A stretch of 64,000 bases of DNA, taken from assembly GCF_021654775.1 (NCBI RefSeq), contig NZ_AP025343.1, forward strand, positions 2,757,501-2,821,500. Reading direction: 5' to 3'. Each line of letters opens with the position of its first letter. Positions within the stretch are counted from its first letter, which is position 1. Positions 19,084 through 27,537 of the stretch are shown here, in pieces. Under the pieces are notes generated by a model. That model saw only the letters and a list, made by a program, of their open reading frames with translations, was not told where the DNA came from and ran no database searches. Source of the stretch: Paenibacillus azoreducens (GTDB lineage Bacteria > Bacillota > Bacilli > Paenibacillales > Paenibacillaceae). A program made the translations under genes and the position numbers.

Positions 19084-19635
19084 ATTGACGAAGAACGTTT
19101 GATCGATCAAATCAGGCGGGGCGATCAGGCTGCATTTCGGATGCTTGTGGAGCATTTCGGGCAGCATGTGTTTCAAACCGCATATTCTGTGCTCAGAAAT
19201 GTCAAAGAAGCGGAAGACGCGGCACAGGAAGTTTTTTTGCAGGTCTATAAATCTCTCCCGGATTACCGATCCCAAGGTTTCAAGACATGGATTACCCGCA
19301 TCGCGGTTAATAAAGCGATTGATATCAAACGCAAGCTCGGCAGGCGGCGGGAAGACCAGATGGCTGACGGCGAAATCATTGAGCAGATGCCTTCAGCAGA
19401 AGAGGATGTGCTCGGACAGCTGGTGCGCAAAGAGAAAAAAATGCTGCTCGAAAGGAAACTGGCACTTTTGCCCGTCCAGCACAAAGATATTTTGATTCAA
19501 TTTTATATAAATGAAAAAAGCTACGAACAGATTGCCAAGGAACAGAATATTGCGGTGAAAACGGTGGAGTCAAGGCTGTACCGGGCGCGGGGCTGGATTC
19601 GTAACCACTGGAAGGAGGAAGAATGGAATGAGTGA
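19084..19635 (+). CDS. ECF-type RNA polymerase sigma factor
   Basis: About 183 residues with sigma region 2 (AAFRMLVEHFGQHVFQTAYS ... EDAAQEVFLQVY, about 18-60) and region 4 (LPVQHKDILIQFYINEKSYE, about 125-170, then IAKEQNIAVKTVESRLYRAR). I place the start at an ATT codon 6-7 bases after GGGGGAG, because the family usually begins just there (IDEERLIDQIRRGDQ). The next possible start is a TTG five codons later with no ribosome site. The gene overlaps the downstream putative anti-sigma gene by 8 bases, a typical sigma/anti-sigma operon. Confidence 0.85.
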   Translation: MDEERLIDQIRRGDQAAFRMLVEHFGQHVFQTAYSVLRNVKEAEDAAQEVFLQVYKSLPDYRSQGFKTWITRIAVNKAIDIKRKLGRRREDQMADGEIIEQMPSAEEDVLGQLVRKEKKMLLERKLALLPVQHKDILIQFYINEKSYEQIAKEQNIAVKTVESRLYRARGWIRNHWKEEEWNE

Positions 19636-20083
19636 CAACAGGCAGGCATGGCCGGAAGCAGGGGAATGGGCCGCTTATGTTCGCGGAGAGCTGCTCCCTG
19701 AGCGCGCAGAATGGCTGGAATCGCTTTTGCTGGAGGATGATCGGGCGCTTGAGCTGTATTTGCAGGCTTTGGCCGTCGAAGAGGCAAGTCTTCCTGTTTT
19801 GGAATCGCCGGAGCTTTTCGCCCAGCATGTCATGAACCGCATTGAGACTTCGGAGACCAAAGTAGTTAACATGGAGAAAAAAGAGAACAGGCGCCGCTTT
19901 TATGAACACCGTCTTTTCCATTATGTCATCGCTGCGAGCCTGACTTTAATCTTCCTTTCGGCCGGTTGGTTCGACAGGCTGACGCCTGGACCGGCTCAGG
20001 CGGCTAAACTGGCGGAGAAAACATCCATTAGCGAGGAGCTTGTAAAAGTGACGACAGATTGGCTTGACCGGTTAAAGCCTTAG
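19628..20083 (+). CDS. Putative membrane anti-sigma factor
   Basis: A 151-residue protein with a cytoplasmic N-terminal part (about 1-95), one transmembrane helix (about 97-114, YVIAASLTLIFLSAGWF) and a short outer tail. The N-terminal W..Y..GEL..E....E..L.....L segment is like a degenerate zinc-less anti-sigma domain; no HxxxCxxC motif is visible. Overlap with the ECF sigma gene argues that it sequesters that sigma factor until a surface signal arrives. The assignment rests mainly on context. Confidence 0.7.
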   Translation: MSDNRQAWPEAGEWAAYVRGELLPERAEWLESLLLEDDRALELYLQALAVEEASLPVLESPELFAQHVMNRIETSETKVVNMEKKENRRRFYEHRLFHYVIAASLTLIFLSAGWFDRLTPGPAQAAKLAEKTSISEELVKVTTDWLDRLKP

Positions 20084-20113
20084 ACTAAAATTTGCAGGCA
20101 TACTTAAAGTACG

Positions 20114-20220
20114 TGTTCACAAAGACCGGTTTTCAGCGCCGAAGCATATACGATCAAAACGCTTCAGTTGGATGATGATAGGGACTGACGAACGGAGCGT
20201 AAAAGCGGACCTTTTGAACT
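20114..20220. repeat. MITE-like element, short copy B
   Basis: Ends TGTTCACAAAG and CCTTTTGAACT are imperfect inverted copies matching elements A and C. The interior keeps GGTTTTCAGCGCCGAAG and GCTTCAGTTGGATGATG but lacks the inner half found in A and C. Confidence 0.5.
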
Positions 20221-20250
20221 AACTTTTAATCGATATTTATAGAAAGGAAG

Positions 20251-21489
20251 ATGAATTTGGAACCATACCGCAATAAATTGACAGCCTTTTTAATTAATTT
20301 CATCCCGGGGCTGGGGCATTATTATATGGGGAGAAAAGGAAGAGGGGTCATATATCCGCTGTTTTTCTTTGGCGGGATACTGTTCGGATTTATGCTCATG
20401 ATCTCAACCGGACATGATGCGGGATTTTTCTTTTTTGTGACAGCGGTTTGCGCCGCTCTGTTATGGATCATCAGCATGCTGGATTTGCTCGTGTTTTTGC
20501 TGCGAATGCCGCCGATGCCGACTCACCAGCATCAGTATCAGCCAAACGGTTACCAGCCAAACGGTTATCATCCAGGCGGATATTATACGAATGTACATCA
20601 GTCCTATGGCGATGCGGGCAGTGCGCCAGCCGGAATGGGGCCGGAGCAGGATCCCATGGGCATGCACTCTTTTCAGCCAGATCCGCGGATGTACGCTACG
20701 CCTCATAGTTTGGAGAGAGAACGGTTTTATACGATTTTGTTGTCCTTTATACCAGGATTGGGCCATTTGCATATGGGACTGATGCAGCGCGGACTATCTT
20801 TTCTAATTGCTTTTTTTGGCTTTGGCACGATCATGTTTTTCCTGACCGGTTTGACGAGCCATACGATTTTCCTGTTGTTTCTGGGTGTGCTGCCAATTAT
20901 TTGGTTGTATTGCATGTTTGATGCTTCCCAACTGATCCACCGCAAACAGGTGGGAGAGACGGTTCGCGACCATTCGTTGTTCGACGATATGGAAGCGGGA
21001 CGCGCGGAAGGCAAACGAAGCAAAGTTGTTGCTACGCTGCTATCCGCTTTTCCGGGCGCAGGTCATATGTATCTGGGCTTGCAAAAAAGAGGCATGCAGC
21101 TCATGGTCTTTTTCCTTGGAAGCGTGTATGTGCTGGATATGCTGAGGTTGTCTTTGTTTCTGTTTGTAATCCCGCTGATCTGGTTTTTCTCCTTTTTTGA
21201 CGGGCTGCAGTATACGAGCCGCTACGGACGGGAGCCCTTGCTTGACCGCCCGATTGTCGAAGGCATTTCGAACCAACAGCGCTGGTTGGGTGCCGGGCTT
21301 ACGCTGCTTGGAATTTATTATGTGGGATCAAGCATTTTGGTACCGTTTCTCAGCAGCTGGTTCCCGAATTTGGACATCGATTACAAAATCAGGCATTACC
21401 TACAGCCGGCCATCGTTTCGATCATTCTGATCGGGGCGGGAATCAAGCTGTTGATCGGAACGGACAAAAGGGATTCAGGCAAAAGATGA
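20251..21489 (+). CDS. Polytopic membrane protein with three TM2-like repeats
   Basis: 412 residues. Three homologous modules each start with a PGxGHxYxGxxxRG motif and then two hydrophobic helices: FIPGLGHYYMGRKGRG near 14, FIPGLGHLHMGLMQRG near 164 and AFPGAGHMYLGLQKRG near 268. A Gln/Asn/Pro/Gly/Tyr-rich hydrophilic linker (about 88-145, repeating YQPNGY) separates modules one and two. Two further helices lie at the C-terminus. The module resembles the TM2 domain; function is unknown. The ATG directly follows AAAGGAAG, so a TTG two codons later could be the real start. It lies downstream of the sigma/anti-sigma pair and may belong to that regulon. Confidence 0.75.
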   Translation: MNLEPYRNKLTAFLINFIPGLGHYYMGRKGRGVIYPLFFFGGILFGFMLMISTGHDAGFFFFVTAVCAALLWIISMLDLLVFLLRMPPMPTHQHQYQPNGYQPNGYHPGGYYTNVHQSYGDAGSAPAGMGPEQDPMGMHSFQPDPRMYATPHSLERERFYTILLSFIPGLGHLHMGLMQRGLSFLIAFFGFGTIMFFLTGLTSHTIFLLFLGVLPIIWLYCMFDASQLIHRKQVGETVRDHSLFDDMEAGRAEGKRSKVVATLLSAFPGAGHMYLGLQKRGMQLMVFFLGSVYVLDMLRLSLFLFVIPLIWFFSFFDGLQYTSRYGREPLLDRPIVEGISNQQRWLGAGLTLLGIYYVGSSILVPFLSSWFPNLDIDYKIRHYLQPAIVSIILIGAGIKLLIGTDKRDSGKR

Positions 21490-21599
21490 AACTTTTATGT
21501 TAAATGAGAACGTTGAAGCAGGGGCCCGGATCGAAAGTGATGATTTGAAGAAGGATGAAATTCACATTACAAGAGGCCGACATATATATAAGTTGTCCT

Positions 21600-21628
21600 A
21601 AAGGAGTCTAACTAGGCTCCTTTTTTTG
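21600..21628 (+). terminator. Terminator after TM2-like gene
   Basis: AAGGAGTC and GGCTCCTT arms with a 6-base loop, followed by TTTTTTT. Confidence 0.85.
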
Positions 21629-21667
21629 AAGATATAAGAAAGTATAAGTTTCGGAGCCTCAGCTTCC

Positions 21668-21895
21668 TTATATCGCAAGAAAAACATCCGCTAAAAGCGG
21701 TCTGTGTTCTTAGAGAGTACGTCGATAGACGTTTTTCTTACATACCAGAGAGCATTAACTTCCGGGGTCCCCGCAAAGTAATCGGAATTAGCTTCAAAGG
21801 TTACACGTCACTCAGTACTTTTGCTCCGCAAAAGCGCCCCTCTTCGAGAGTCGTCGGAATTCTTTCCGATACTCTTTGTGGGGTTATTTTGTTTG
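21668..21895 (+). repeat. Leader element plus 3'-side repeat in tandem
   Basis: 21672-21740 is a copy of the GCGGTCTG / CGATAGACG element, almost identical to the one before rex. 21748-21892 is the most complete copy of the GGGGTCCCCGCAAAG repeat. The remaining gap to csaA (21896-22058) holds no gene. Confidence 0.7.
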
Positions 21896-22058
21896 TCGCG
21901 CCGCGTTAGTTTCGGCGTGCGATGCAGCGTTTATGATGGAGTTCCACCACATTTGGTACAGTTTTTTTAAAATACTGATTTCGTTTGTCTCCTTTTCGGC
22001 GGTCTGGTAATATGAACAATAAAATTCCTAATTCTTTAGATAGCGAGTGTGAGCTGCA

Positions 22059-22388
22059 ATGGCAAGTATAGAAGATTTGATGAAGCTGGATATTCGAATC
22101 GGCACCATTTTAAAAGCAGAGGTTTTCGAGAAAGCCCGGAAGCCGGCGATCAAGCTGGAAATCGATTTTGGGGAACTTGGCATGAAACGATCATCGGCAC
22201 AAATTACCCGAAGATATGCACCTGGACAGCTTGTGGGTAGACAGGTGGTTGCGGTCGTGAATTTCCCGCCCCGGAGAATTGCGGGATTCGACTCGGAAGT
22301 GCTGGTGCTCGGCGGTGTGCCAGGGGAAGGTGACGTGGTGCTTTTAAAACCGGATCTGGTCGTGCCGAACGGAACGCCGATTGCGTGA
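22059..22388 (+). CDS. csaA: CsaA-type tRNA-binding-domain protein
   Basis: 109 residues forming a single EMAP/tRNA-binding OB-fold, with DIRIGTI near 10, KLEIDFG, SSAQI and the C-terminal VVLLKPD. B. subtilis CsaA is reported as an export-related chaperone; the fold itself binds nucleic acid. Length and motifs fit full-length CsaA. The ribosome site is weak (GTGAG). Confidence 0.88.
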   Translation: MASIEDLMKLDIRIGTILKAEVFEKARKPAIKLEIDFGELGMKRSSAQITRRYAPGQLVGRQVVAVVNFPPRRIAGFDSEVLVLGGVPGEGDVVLLKPDLVVPNGTPIA

Positions 22389-22459
22389 TCCGAGTGCTTT
22401 GGGAAAGAAGCTCCGCTGTGGTATAGTGTAAGAATGAACTTTTCGAATGAAACGGAGCG

Positions 22460-24040
22460 ATGATCAGGATGGCTGAGAAAGTACATAACCAGGGAAAGGG
22501 GCATAAGCCGAAAGCCGCTGCGGACAAGAGCGGACGCAAACCGGCCGGTGCTCTTTCAACCCGTTTGCATGCTGCCCATCCGAAACAACAGCAGCAGGGA
22601 AAGCTGCAGAAGGCGCAGGGGAAAGAGCGGAAGGCAGGCCGACAGCAGCGCTTTACGGAGAAGTCCGCAGCTTCGGCGGAAACGGTGAAAACCGGAGACC
22701 GCATCGTCGTCACGATCAAGCGGATCGGCATTAATGGCGAAGGGGTCGGATATTACCGCCGCAAAGCCGTATTTATAGAAGGGGCGCTGCCGAATGAGGT
22801 CGTCAAGGCCAAAGTGGTCAAGGTGGAACCAGGTTATCTGAACGCGGAGATAACCGAAATCGAAAAACGGTCGCCGCAGCGCCAGGACCCGCCTTGTCCT
22901 GTATACGGAATCTGCGGAGGCTGCCAGCTGCAGCATATGACCTACGAGTCGCAGTTGCAGGCCAAGGAAGAGATCATACGGGAATCCTTCCAGCGGTATG
23001 CCAAGCTGCAGGAACTTCCGCTGCGCCCGATTCTTGGGATGGATAACCCATGGGGATACCGGAACAAAGCGCAGCTGCAGGCTGGATATGACGGCGAAGA
23101 TATCGTTGCCGGCCTGTATGCGGCAGGTTCGCACCGCCTGATCGATATTAGCGGCTGCCCGATTCAGCATCCGGTGGTGAATCATGCGATCGAGCAGGTG
23201 AAGGAAGCGTTGGAGGAGCTCCGGATCCCCGTTTACAATGAACGGACCCGTGAAGGAGCGATCAGGACGATCGTGGCCCGTGTCGGGCAAGCAACCGGAC
23301 ATGTGCAGTTGACGCTGATCACGGCAACGGACCGTTTGCCTGATTCAAGACGGCTGGTTGAAGAAATTCGCAAAAGATTGCCGAAAGTCATTACGATTGC
23401 GCATAACATCCATAAGGGCAAATCACCGCTCGTTTTCGGCAATAAAACGGTTGTTTTGTGGGGGGAAGAGCGGCTTGAGGAGTCGCTTGGCGATGTCCGT
23501 TTTGCCTTGTCCCCACGGGCATTCTTCCAGTTAAATCCCGAGCAGACGGTGAAGCTGTACAATGCCGTGCAGGAAGCCGCCGGACTTAGCGGGTCGGAGC
23601 TTGTGGTCGATGCGTATTGCGGGACAGGCACGATCGGGTTATGGCTTGCTCCGTTCGCGCATGAGGTGCGTGGGATCGAACTGATTCCCGAGGCGGTGCT
23701 TGACGCACGCGATAATGCCAAATCGACGGGCGTAGACAACGCCCGTTTCTATGAAGGCCGCGCCGAGCAGCTGCTGCCTGAATGGGTCGGCCGCGGCATC
23801 CGCCCCGACGTCGTGGTCGTCGATCCGCCGCGGACCGGCTGCGAGCGTCCACTGCTGGACGCCATTATAAAGGCCAAGCCGCAGCGGCTGGTGTACGTGT
23901 CCTGCAATCCGGCGACTCTGGCGAAGGACTGTCAGGTGTTGCTTGGCGGCGGCTACCGGATCGAGTGGGTGCAGCCGGTGGATATGTTTCCGCAAACGGC
24001 GCATGTGGAGTGCTGCTCACTGTTGGTCAGGAAAGACTAA
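22460..24040 (+). CDS. rlmD: 23S rRNA (uracil-C5)-methyltransferase RlmD/RlmCD type
   Basis: An S-adenosylmethionine-dependent RNA methyltransferase that makes 5-methyluridine in 23S rRNA. Residues 1-75 are a Lys/Gln/Ala-rich low-complexity extension. A TRAM domain follows (about 75-135), then an iron-sulphur cluster motif with CPVYGICGGC, and the catalytic Rossmann domain with VDAYCGTGTIGLWL. The VVVDPPRTGCE motif and the VYVSCNP segment carrying the nucleophilic Cys complete the active site. 526 residues is longer than usual (about 460) because of the extension. ATG 22460 is only 2 bases from GGAG, so the ATG at 22469 is an alternative. Confidence 0.9.
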   Translation: MIRMAEKVHNQGKGHKPKAAADKSGRKPAGALSTRLHAAHPKQQQQGKLQKAQGKERKAGRQQRFTEKSAASAETVKTGDRIVVTIKRIGINGEGVGYYRRKAVFIEGALPNEVVKAKVVKVEPGYLNAEITEIEKRSPQRQDPPCPVYGICGGCQLQHMTYESQLQAKEEIIRESFQRYAKLQELPLRPILGMDNPWGYRNKAQLQAGYDGEDIVAGLYAAGSHRLIDISGCPIQHPVVNHAIEQVKEALEELRIPVYNERTREGAIRTIVARVGQATGHVQLTLITATDRLPDSRRLVEEIRKRLPKVITIAHNIHKGKSPLVFGNKTVVLWGEERLEESLGDVRFALSPRAFFQLNPEQTVKLYNAVQEAAGLSGSELVVDAYCGTGTIGLWLAPFAHEVRGIELIPEAVLDARDNAKSTGVDNARFYEGRAEQLLPEWVGRGIRPDVVVVDPPRTGCERPLLDAIIKAKPQRLVYVSCNPATLAKDCQVLLGGGYRIEWVQPVDMFPQTAHVECCSLLVRKD

Positions 24041-24492
24041 TTGTTGAGGTGTATTGGCGTATACAGCAACGGAGCGGCTACAGTCCCGCTTCTTTTTTTT
24101 GACCATAAGTTTAGCTAGGAGCGGCTATTGATAGTCGTCCTTTGTTGTACCCCCACCCAGTGCCTGATGAACTTGTTATTACATCTGAGCCGAAGTTAAG
24201 GCATTTCATACCCGCCTGGAAATTTTACAAATATCCTTCTGTACGCACAAAGAAGCCCCTACCATATCGGCGGAGCAAAGAATTTGGGAGCGTATACTTT
24301 TAGTATTTCGATTGTTAGTATTCTAAGGGTGTTCGTTAAAGGAACGCCCTTTTTCTCTTTATAAAAGGCTCGGTTAACGCATAGTGTTGATTTAAGCTAA
24401 CGGGTAGGATTGTCAAAGATGAAAATATTTACAAAAGAACAAATGTTCTGTATTATAAAAGGGAAACATATCATAACAAAGGTGGTTTCCCA
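24041..24492. other. Gap with two terminators and a LexA-like box
   Basis: 24073-24100 is a terminator for rlmD (AGCGG / CCGCT arms, then TCTTTTTTTT). 24325-24356 is a second terminator (AAGGGTGTTC / GAACGCCCTT, then TTTTCT) with no intact gene in front of it, perhaps left over from a lost gene. 24437-24448 is GAACAAATGTTC in the promoter of the next gene. Confidence 0.65.
24428..24456 (+). promoter_or_regulatory. Promoter with LexA/SOS-like box for the VOC gene
   Basis: TTTACA, 17 bases, TATTAT gives a plausible sigma-A promoter. GAACAAATGTTC sits inside the spacer and fits the Bacillales LexA consensus GAAC-RNRY-GTTC exactly. Confidence 0.6.
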
Positions 24493-24855
24493 ATGAGTGA
24501 ACAAGTTGTTGAACGTTTTGTTGATCGGATTGATGCAGTTTTTCTACCTGTAAGAAATCTTCAGGAGTCATTGGAATGGTATCAAAAAGTGTTTAGTTTT
24601 GGTCTTCGCTGGAGCAATGAAAGAATGGCTGGACTAGCAATTTCACCAAATTGCGGGTTTCATTTAGTGCAAATCCCGGATTTTGAACCTATCAATAAGT
24701 ACACCCCTTTCAATTTTGTTGTGAAGAATGCAGATGAAGTTAGGGCGAGACTGGGGCAACTCGGAGTAGAAGTGTCCGAGATAAGAAATGGAGAACCTAG
24801 GCGATTTGATCTTACCGATAATAACGGGAATATGATCAGTGTGATTCAAATATAG
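24493..24855 (+). CDS. VOC-family (glyoxalase/bleomycin-resistance-like) protein
   Basis: A 120-residue single-domain vicinal-oxygen-chelate protein: the start DAVFLPVRNLQESLEWYQKVF and the end FDLTDNNGNMISVIQI are the classical beta-alpha-beta-beta-beta halves. Members bind antibiotics, open epoxides or isomerise thiol adducts; the substrate is unknown. The gene is A+T richer than rlmD and lies between rlmD and a copied piece of the rlmD 3' end, suggesting insertion. The LexA-like box suggests DNA-damage induction. Confidence 0.8.
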   Translation: MSEQVVERFVDRIDAVFLPVRNLQESLEWYQKVFSFGLRWSNERMAGLAISPNCGFHLVQIPDFEPINKYTPFNFVVKNADEVRARLGQLGVEVSEIRNGEPRRFDLTDNNGNMISVIQI

Positions 24856-25042
24856 ATTTTGCTATTGAACTAACGGGAAACGATAGTTCAACATATAATC
24901 TTGTGATGAAAAGTTAAATTGTGTAACGTACACAAAATATTCCGCACATAAGCGGGAGGTTATCCATAACTAGCACGAAACGTTTATTAGAGCAAACACC
25001 AATCTGTGGACACAAATTTTTATTTGTTTTCACTGTCTACTC

Positions 25043-25139
25043 GTCACATGTGGAGTGCTGCTCACTATTGGTCAGGAACGACTAATAGTTGAGATATATT
25101 GGTGGATATAGTAAAGAGGGGAAGCTCCCCCTCTTTTTC
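25043..25139 (+). repeat. Duplicated 3' end of rlmD plus terminator
   Basis: The sequence from CATGTGGAGTGCTGCTCACT through GACTAATAGTTGAG repeats the last 40 or so bases of rlmD and its downstream region (24001-24065) with scattered changes. It ends in its own terminator (AGAGGGG / CCCCTCT, then TTTTC). The rest of the gap 24856-25436 shows no gene. Confidence 0.75.
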
Positions 25140-25436
25140 ATCTGCCCGATGGACTATCGTTTTCCGCAACAACAAGTGCTTGATCTGCTAATAGTCGTTC
25201 TATATAATTAGCGACCATTTTCCCATCTTCAAACGCTCAATTAAACGTTGCTCCAATTATCCTCGTCCCCGACCCACCAAAAACACCCCCAACCTAAAGT
25301 AAGGCAAGGTGCAGCATACATTTTATAAACCGCACAAAATATCACTCATCATCATTGGCGGCACACTATAATTCATACATAGAAGGAATACAAGAAACGA
25401 TAGGATATTTAATCGATGATTGGAGTGAGGATTGTA

Positions 25437-26303
25437 ATGAAAGATACCCTTAAGTTTTATCAAGAGCATGATATGATGACAGAAATTAAAACAATGAAAC
25501 ACATGGTTACAGGTATACCCAAGGACATCAAAACTATTGTTACCTATGTACAAAATATCCTATTGCATCAGCATTGGAGTGAAGTTTATGGATTGGAACT
25601 CAGCGATGAAAGAAAGAAGGAACCATTCATACGGAGCTTTGAAGATAAACTTATTTTCTTAAATAAGCTGGGTTTCACTCACGTATCCGAGCAAAGAACA
25701 AATGATCATAAAATGATATCCATATGCCGTGACTTTTCCGTAGTTGCTGCAGCCCTTTGTCGTGAAGCCGGTATACCTGCCAGAGCAAGATGTGGTTTTG
25801 CAAGCTACTTTGAAAAAGACAAGTATATTGACCACTGGGTACTTGAATACTGGAATGAAGAGAAGAAAAAGTGGGTAATGGTGGATGCACAACTGGATGT
25901 TCTGCAGCAAAGAGCACTTAAACTGCCTTTTGATCCTTTGGATGTAAGTGAGAATTATTTTATAACAGGGCCAAGAGCCTGGTTGTTGTGCAGAGAAGGA
26001 AAGCTTAATCCTGAGTTGTTCGGCATTTTCAAATGGTGGGGGTATGATTATTTAAGATGTAATCTAATTTTTGATGCTAATTCATTACTAAAGATGCCCA
26101 TGCAGCCTTGGGATATGTGGGAAGGGTATAAGAGTCTTCCGATTGAGGAATGGACAGAAGAAGATTATAAGGTTATGGATGACCTCTCCATACATGATAT
26201 AAATGGAGATCATCATTTTGAGGCTTTTTACCAATATGTTCAAACGAATGATAAAATAAAAGTACCCGAGGATTTAAGTAAAGTTATCAATAGTCTGGAA
26301 TAA
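25437..26303 (+). CDS. Transglutaminase-like domain protein
   Basis: 288 residues. The central part has the transglutaminase/protease-like Cys-His-Asp pattern: ISICRDFSVVAAALCREAGIPAR with the putative catalytic Cys (near residue 97), DHWVLEYWNEEKKKWVMVDAQ with the His and Asp. No signal peptide, so cytoplasmic. The substrate is unknown; some members are deglycases or peptidases of modified peptides. It is followed 8 bases later by an AraC regulator, so the two form an operon. The start is the ATG after GGAGTGAGG, not the in-frame ATG seven codons earlier. Confidence 0.8.
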   Translation: MKDTLKFYQEHDMMTEIKTMKHMVTGIPKDIKTIVTYVQNILLHQHWSEVYGLELSDERKKEPFIRSFEDKLIFLNKLGFTHVSEQRTNDHKMISICRDFSVVAAALCREAGIPARARCGFASYFEKDKYIDHWVLEYWNEEKKKWVMVDAQLDVLQQRALKLPFDPLDVSENYFITGPRAWLLCREGKLNPELFGIFKWWGYDYLRCNLIFDANSLLKMPMQPWDMWEGYKSLPIEEWTEEDYKVMDDLSIHDINGDHHFEAFYQYVQTNDKIKVPEDLSKVINSLE

Positions 26304-26311
26304 GGTGATGA

Positions 26312-27184
26312 TTGAATATATCCTATGTATATTCTCTAGAAAAAGCAATCAATTATATAGAGAGTCATTTATATGATGACATTAATTTATCTTCTATCGC
26401 AAAGGAAGCGGGCTACTCTCTTTATCATTTCCATCGCATTTTTAAAAGTGCAGTAGGAGATTCACTCAAAGACTACATCAGGAAAAGAAGAATGACGGAA
26501 GCGGCAAAGGAATTAGTGTATACGGACTTGCCTATTGTGGACATAGGTATAAAATATGGCTATGAATCAAGGGATGCCTTCAGCAGAGCCTTTCAAAAAG
26601 TTTATGGAAGAAATCCCTCTGAAGTACGAAACAGTAAATTGCTCTATTTTATAAGGGAACCCATGAGTTCTGATTATTTGCTGTATAAGTATAAACTAAT
26701 GAAAGAAGGATTAACTCCTTTATACAGGAAACTTCCGGAAAGATATGTAGTAGGCAAAAAGACGAAGGTGAAGGCAGATGGGAGCAACCTTCAGGATATA
26801 CCGCTGCTATGGCATAAGTGGAATAGTGAAAAGGAAGGCGAAAAAATAATAGAGCGGAAGTATGCAGATGAATGTATGGGTATTTGCATATTTTCTGATG
26901 AAGATGATTTTGAGTACATGATAGGTCATGAAGTTAATTCCACGAATGATGTTCCTGATAAAATGGAGATATATAGACTGGAATCTTCGCTTTATGCAAT
27001 TTTTAGAACGCTTGGCCCTATAACCGAAAGTGTGCAAAAAACATGGGATTATATATATTCGGTATGGTTAATGGAATCGGAATATGAGCATGCGGGTATT
27101 CACGATATTGAATATTACTATTTTAATCAGGGAGAACTCAATGCAGACCTTTATGTGCCAATAGTCTCTAAAAATATAAAATAA
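26312..27184 (+). CDS. AraC-family regulator with GyrI-like ligand domain
   Basis: 290 residues read from a TTG after AAGGTGATG. The N-terminal AraC DNA-binding domain (about 6-105) has two helix-turn-helix units, including IAKEAGYSLYHFHRIFKSAV (about 25-44) and the GYESRDAFSRAFQKVYG element. The C-terminal part (about 130-290) is of the GyrI/BmrR effector-binding type, which binds small aromatic or cationic ligands. It probably controls itself and the transglutaminase-like gene upstream. Confidence 0.87.
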   Translation: MNISYVYSLEKAINYIESHLYDDINLSSIAKEAGYSLYHFHRIFKSAVGDSLKDYIRKRRMTEAAKELVYTDLPIVDIGIKYGYESRDAFSRAFQKVYGRNPSEVRNSKLLYFIREPMSSDYLLYKYKLMKEGLTPLYRKLPERYVVGKKTKVKADGSNLQDIPLLWHKWNSEKEGEKIIERKYADECMGICIFSDEDDFEYMIGHEVNSTNDVPDKMEIYRLESSLYAIFRTLGPITESVQKTWDYIYSVWLMESEYEHAGIHDIEYYYFNQGELNADLYVPIVSKNIK

Positions 27185-27194
27185 TTTAACTGCG

Positions 27195-27234
27195 AAGGGA
27201 ATCTGGTTTACTGCCGGATTCCCTTCTTTATTAT
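27195..27234 (+). terminator. Terminator after araC gene (twin of 28875)
   Basis: AAGGGAATC and GGATTCCCTT arms, loop TGGTTTACTGCC, then CTTTATTA. Nearly identical to the hairpin at 28875-28913, including the flanking TGCGAAGGG and TCTCACTAAT. The gap 27235-27537 holds no gene. Confidence 0.8.
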
Positions 27235-27537
27235 ATCTCACTAATCCCCGACACCCTTTGAAGAGGTACGGCATAAAGAAAGTCCGACGCACTTGCCAAG
27301 CTCCATCATGGAAATTCGCGCTTGATGCTGAAGGTTGTTCAAAATATTTTGGTCAATTTCATCCTCGGATAAGACCTCCTTTGAATTATAAGTGTATTCA
27401 TTAAAATAACTAATTATCATTTGTTATTTTATCTGTTTTAAAGGAATTATCTATGTAAATCAGGCGTATTTACGATTAAAATAAAATCACTCCGTAAGCA
27501 ATCAATAATTTTAACTTTTTAGAGAGGGTGACTGTCC

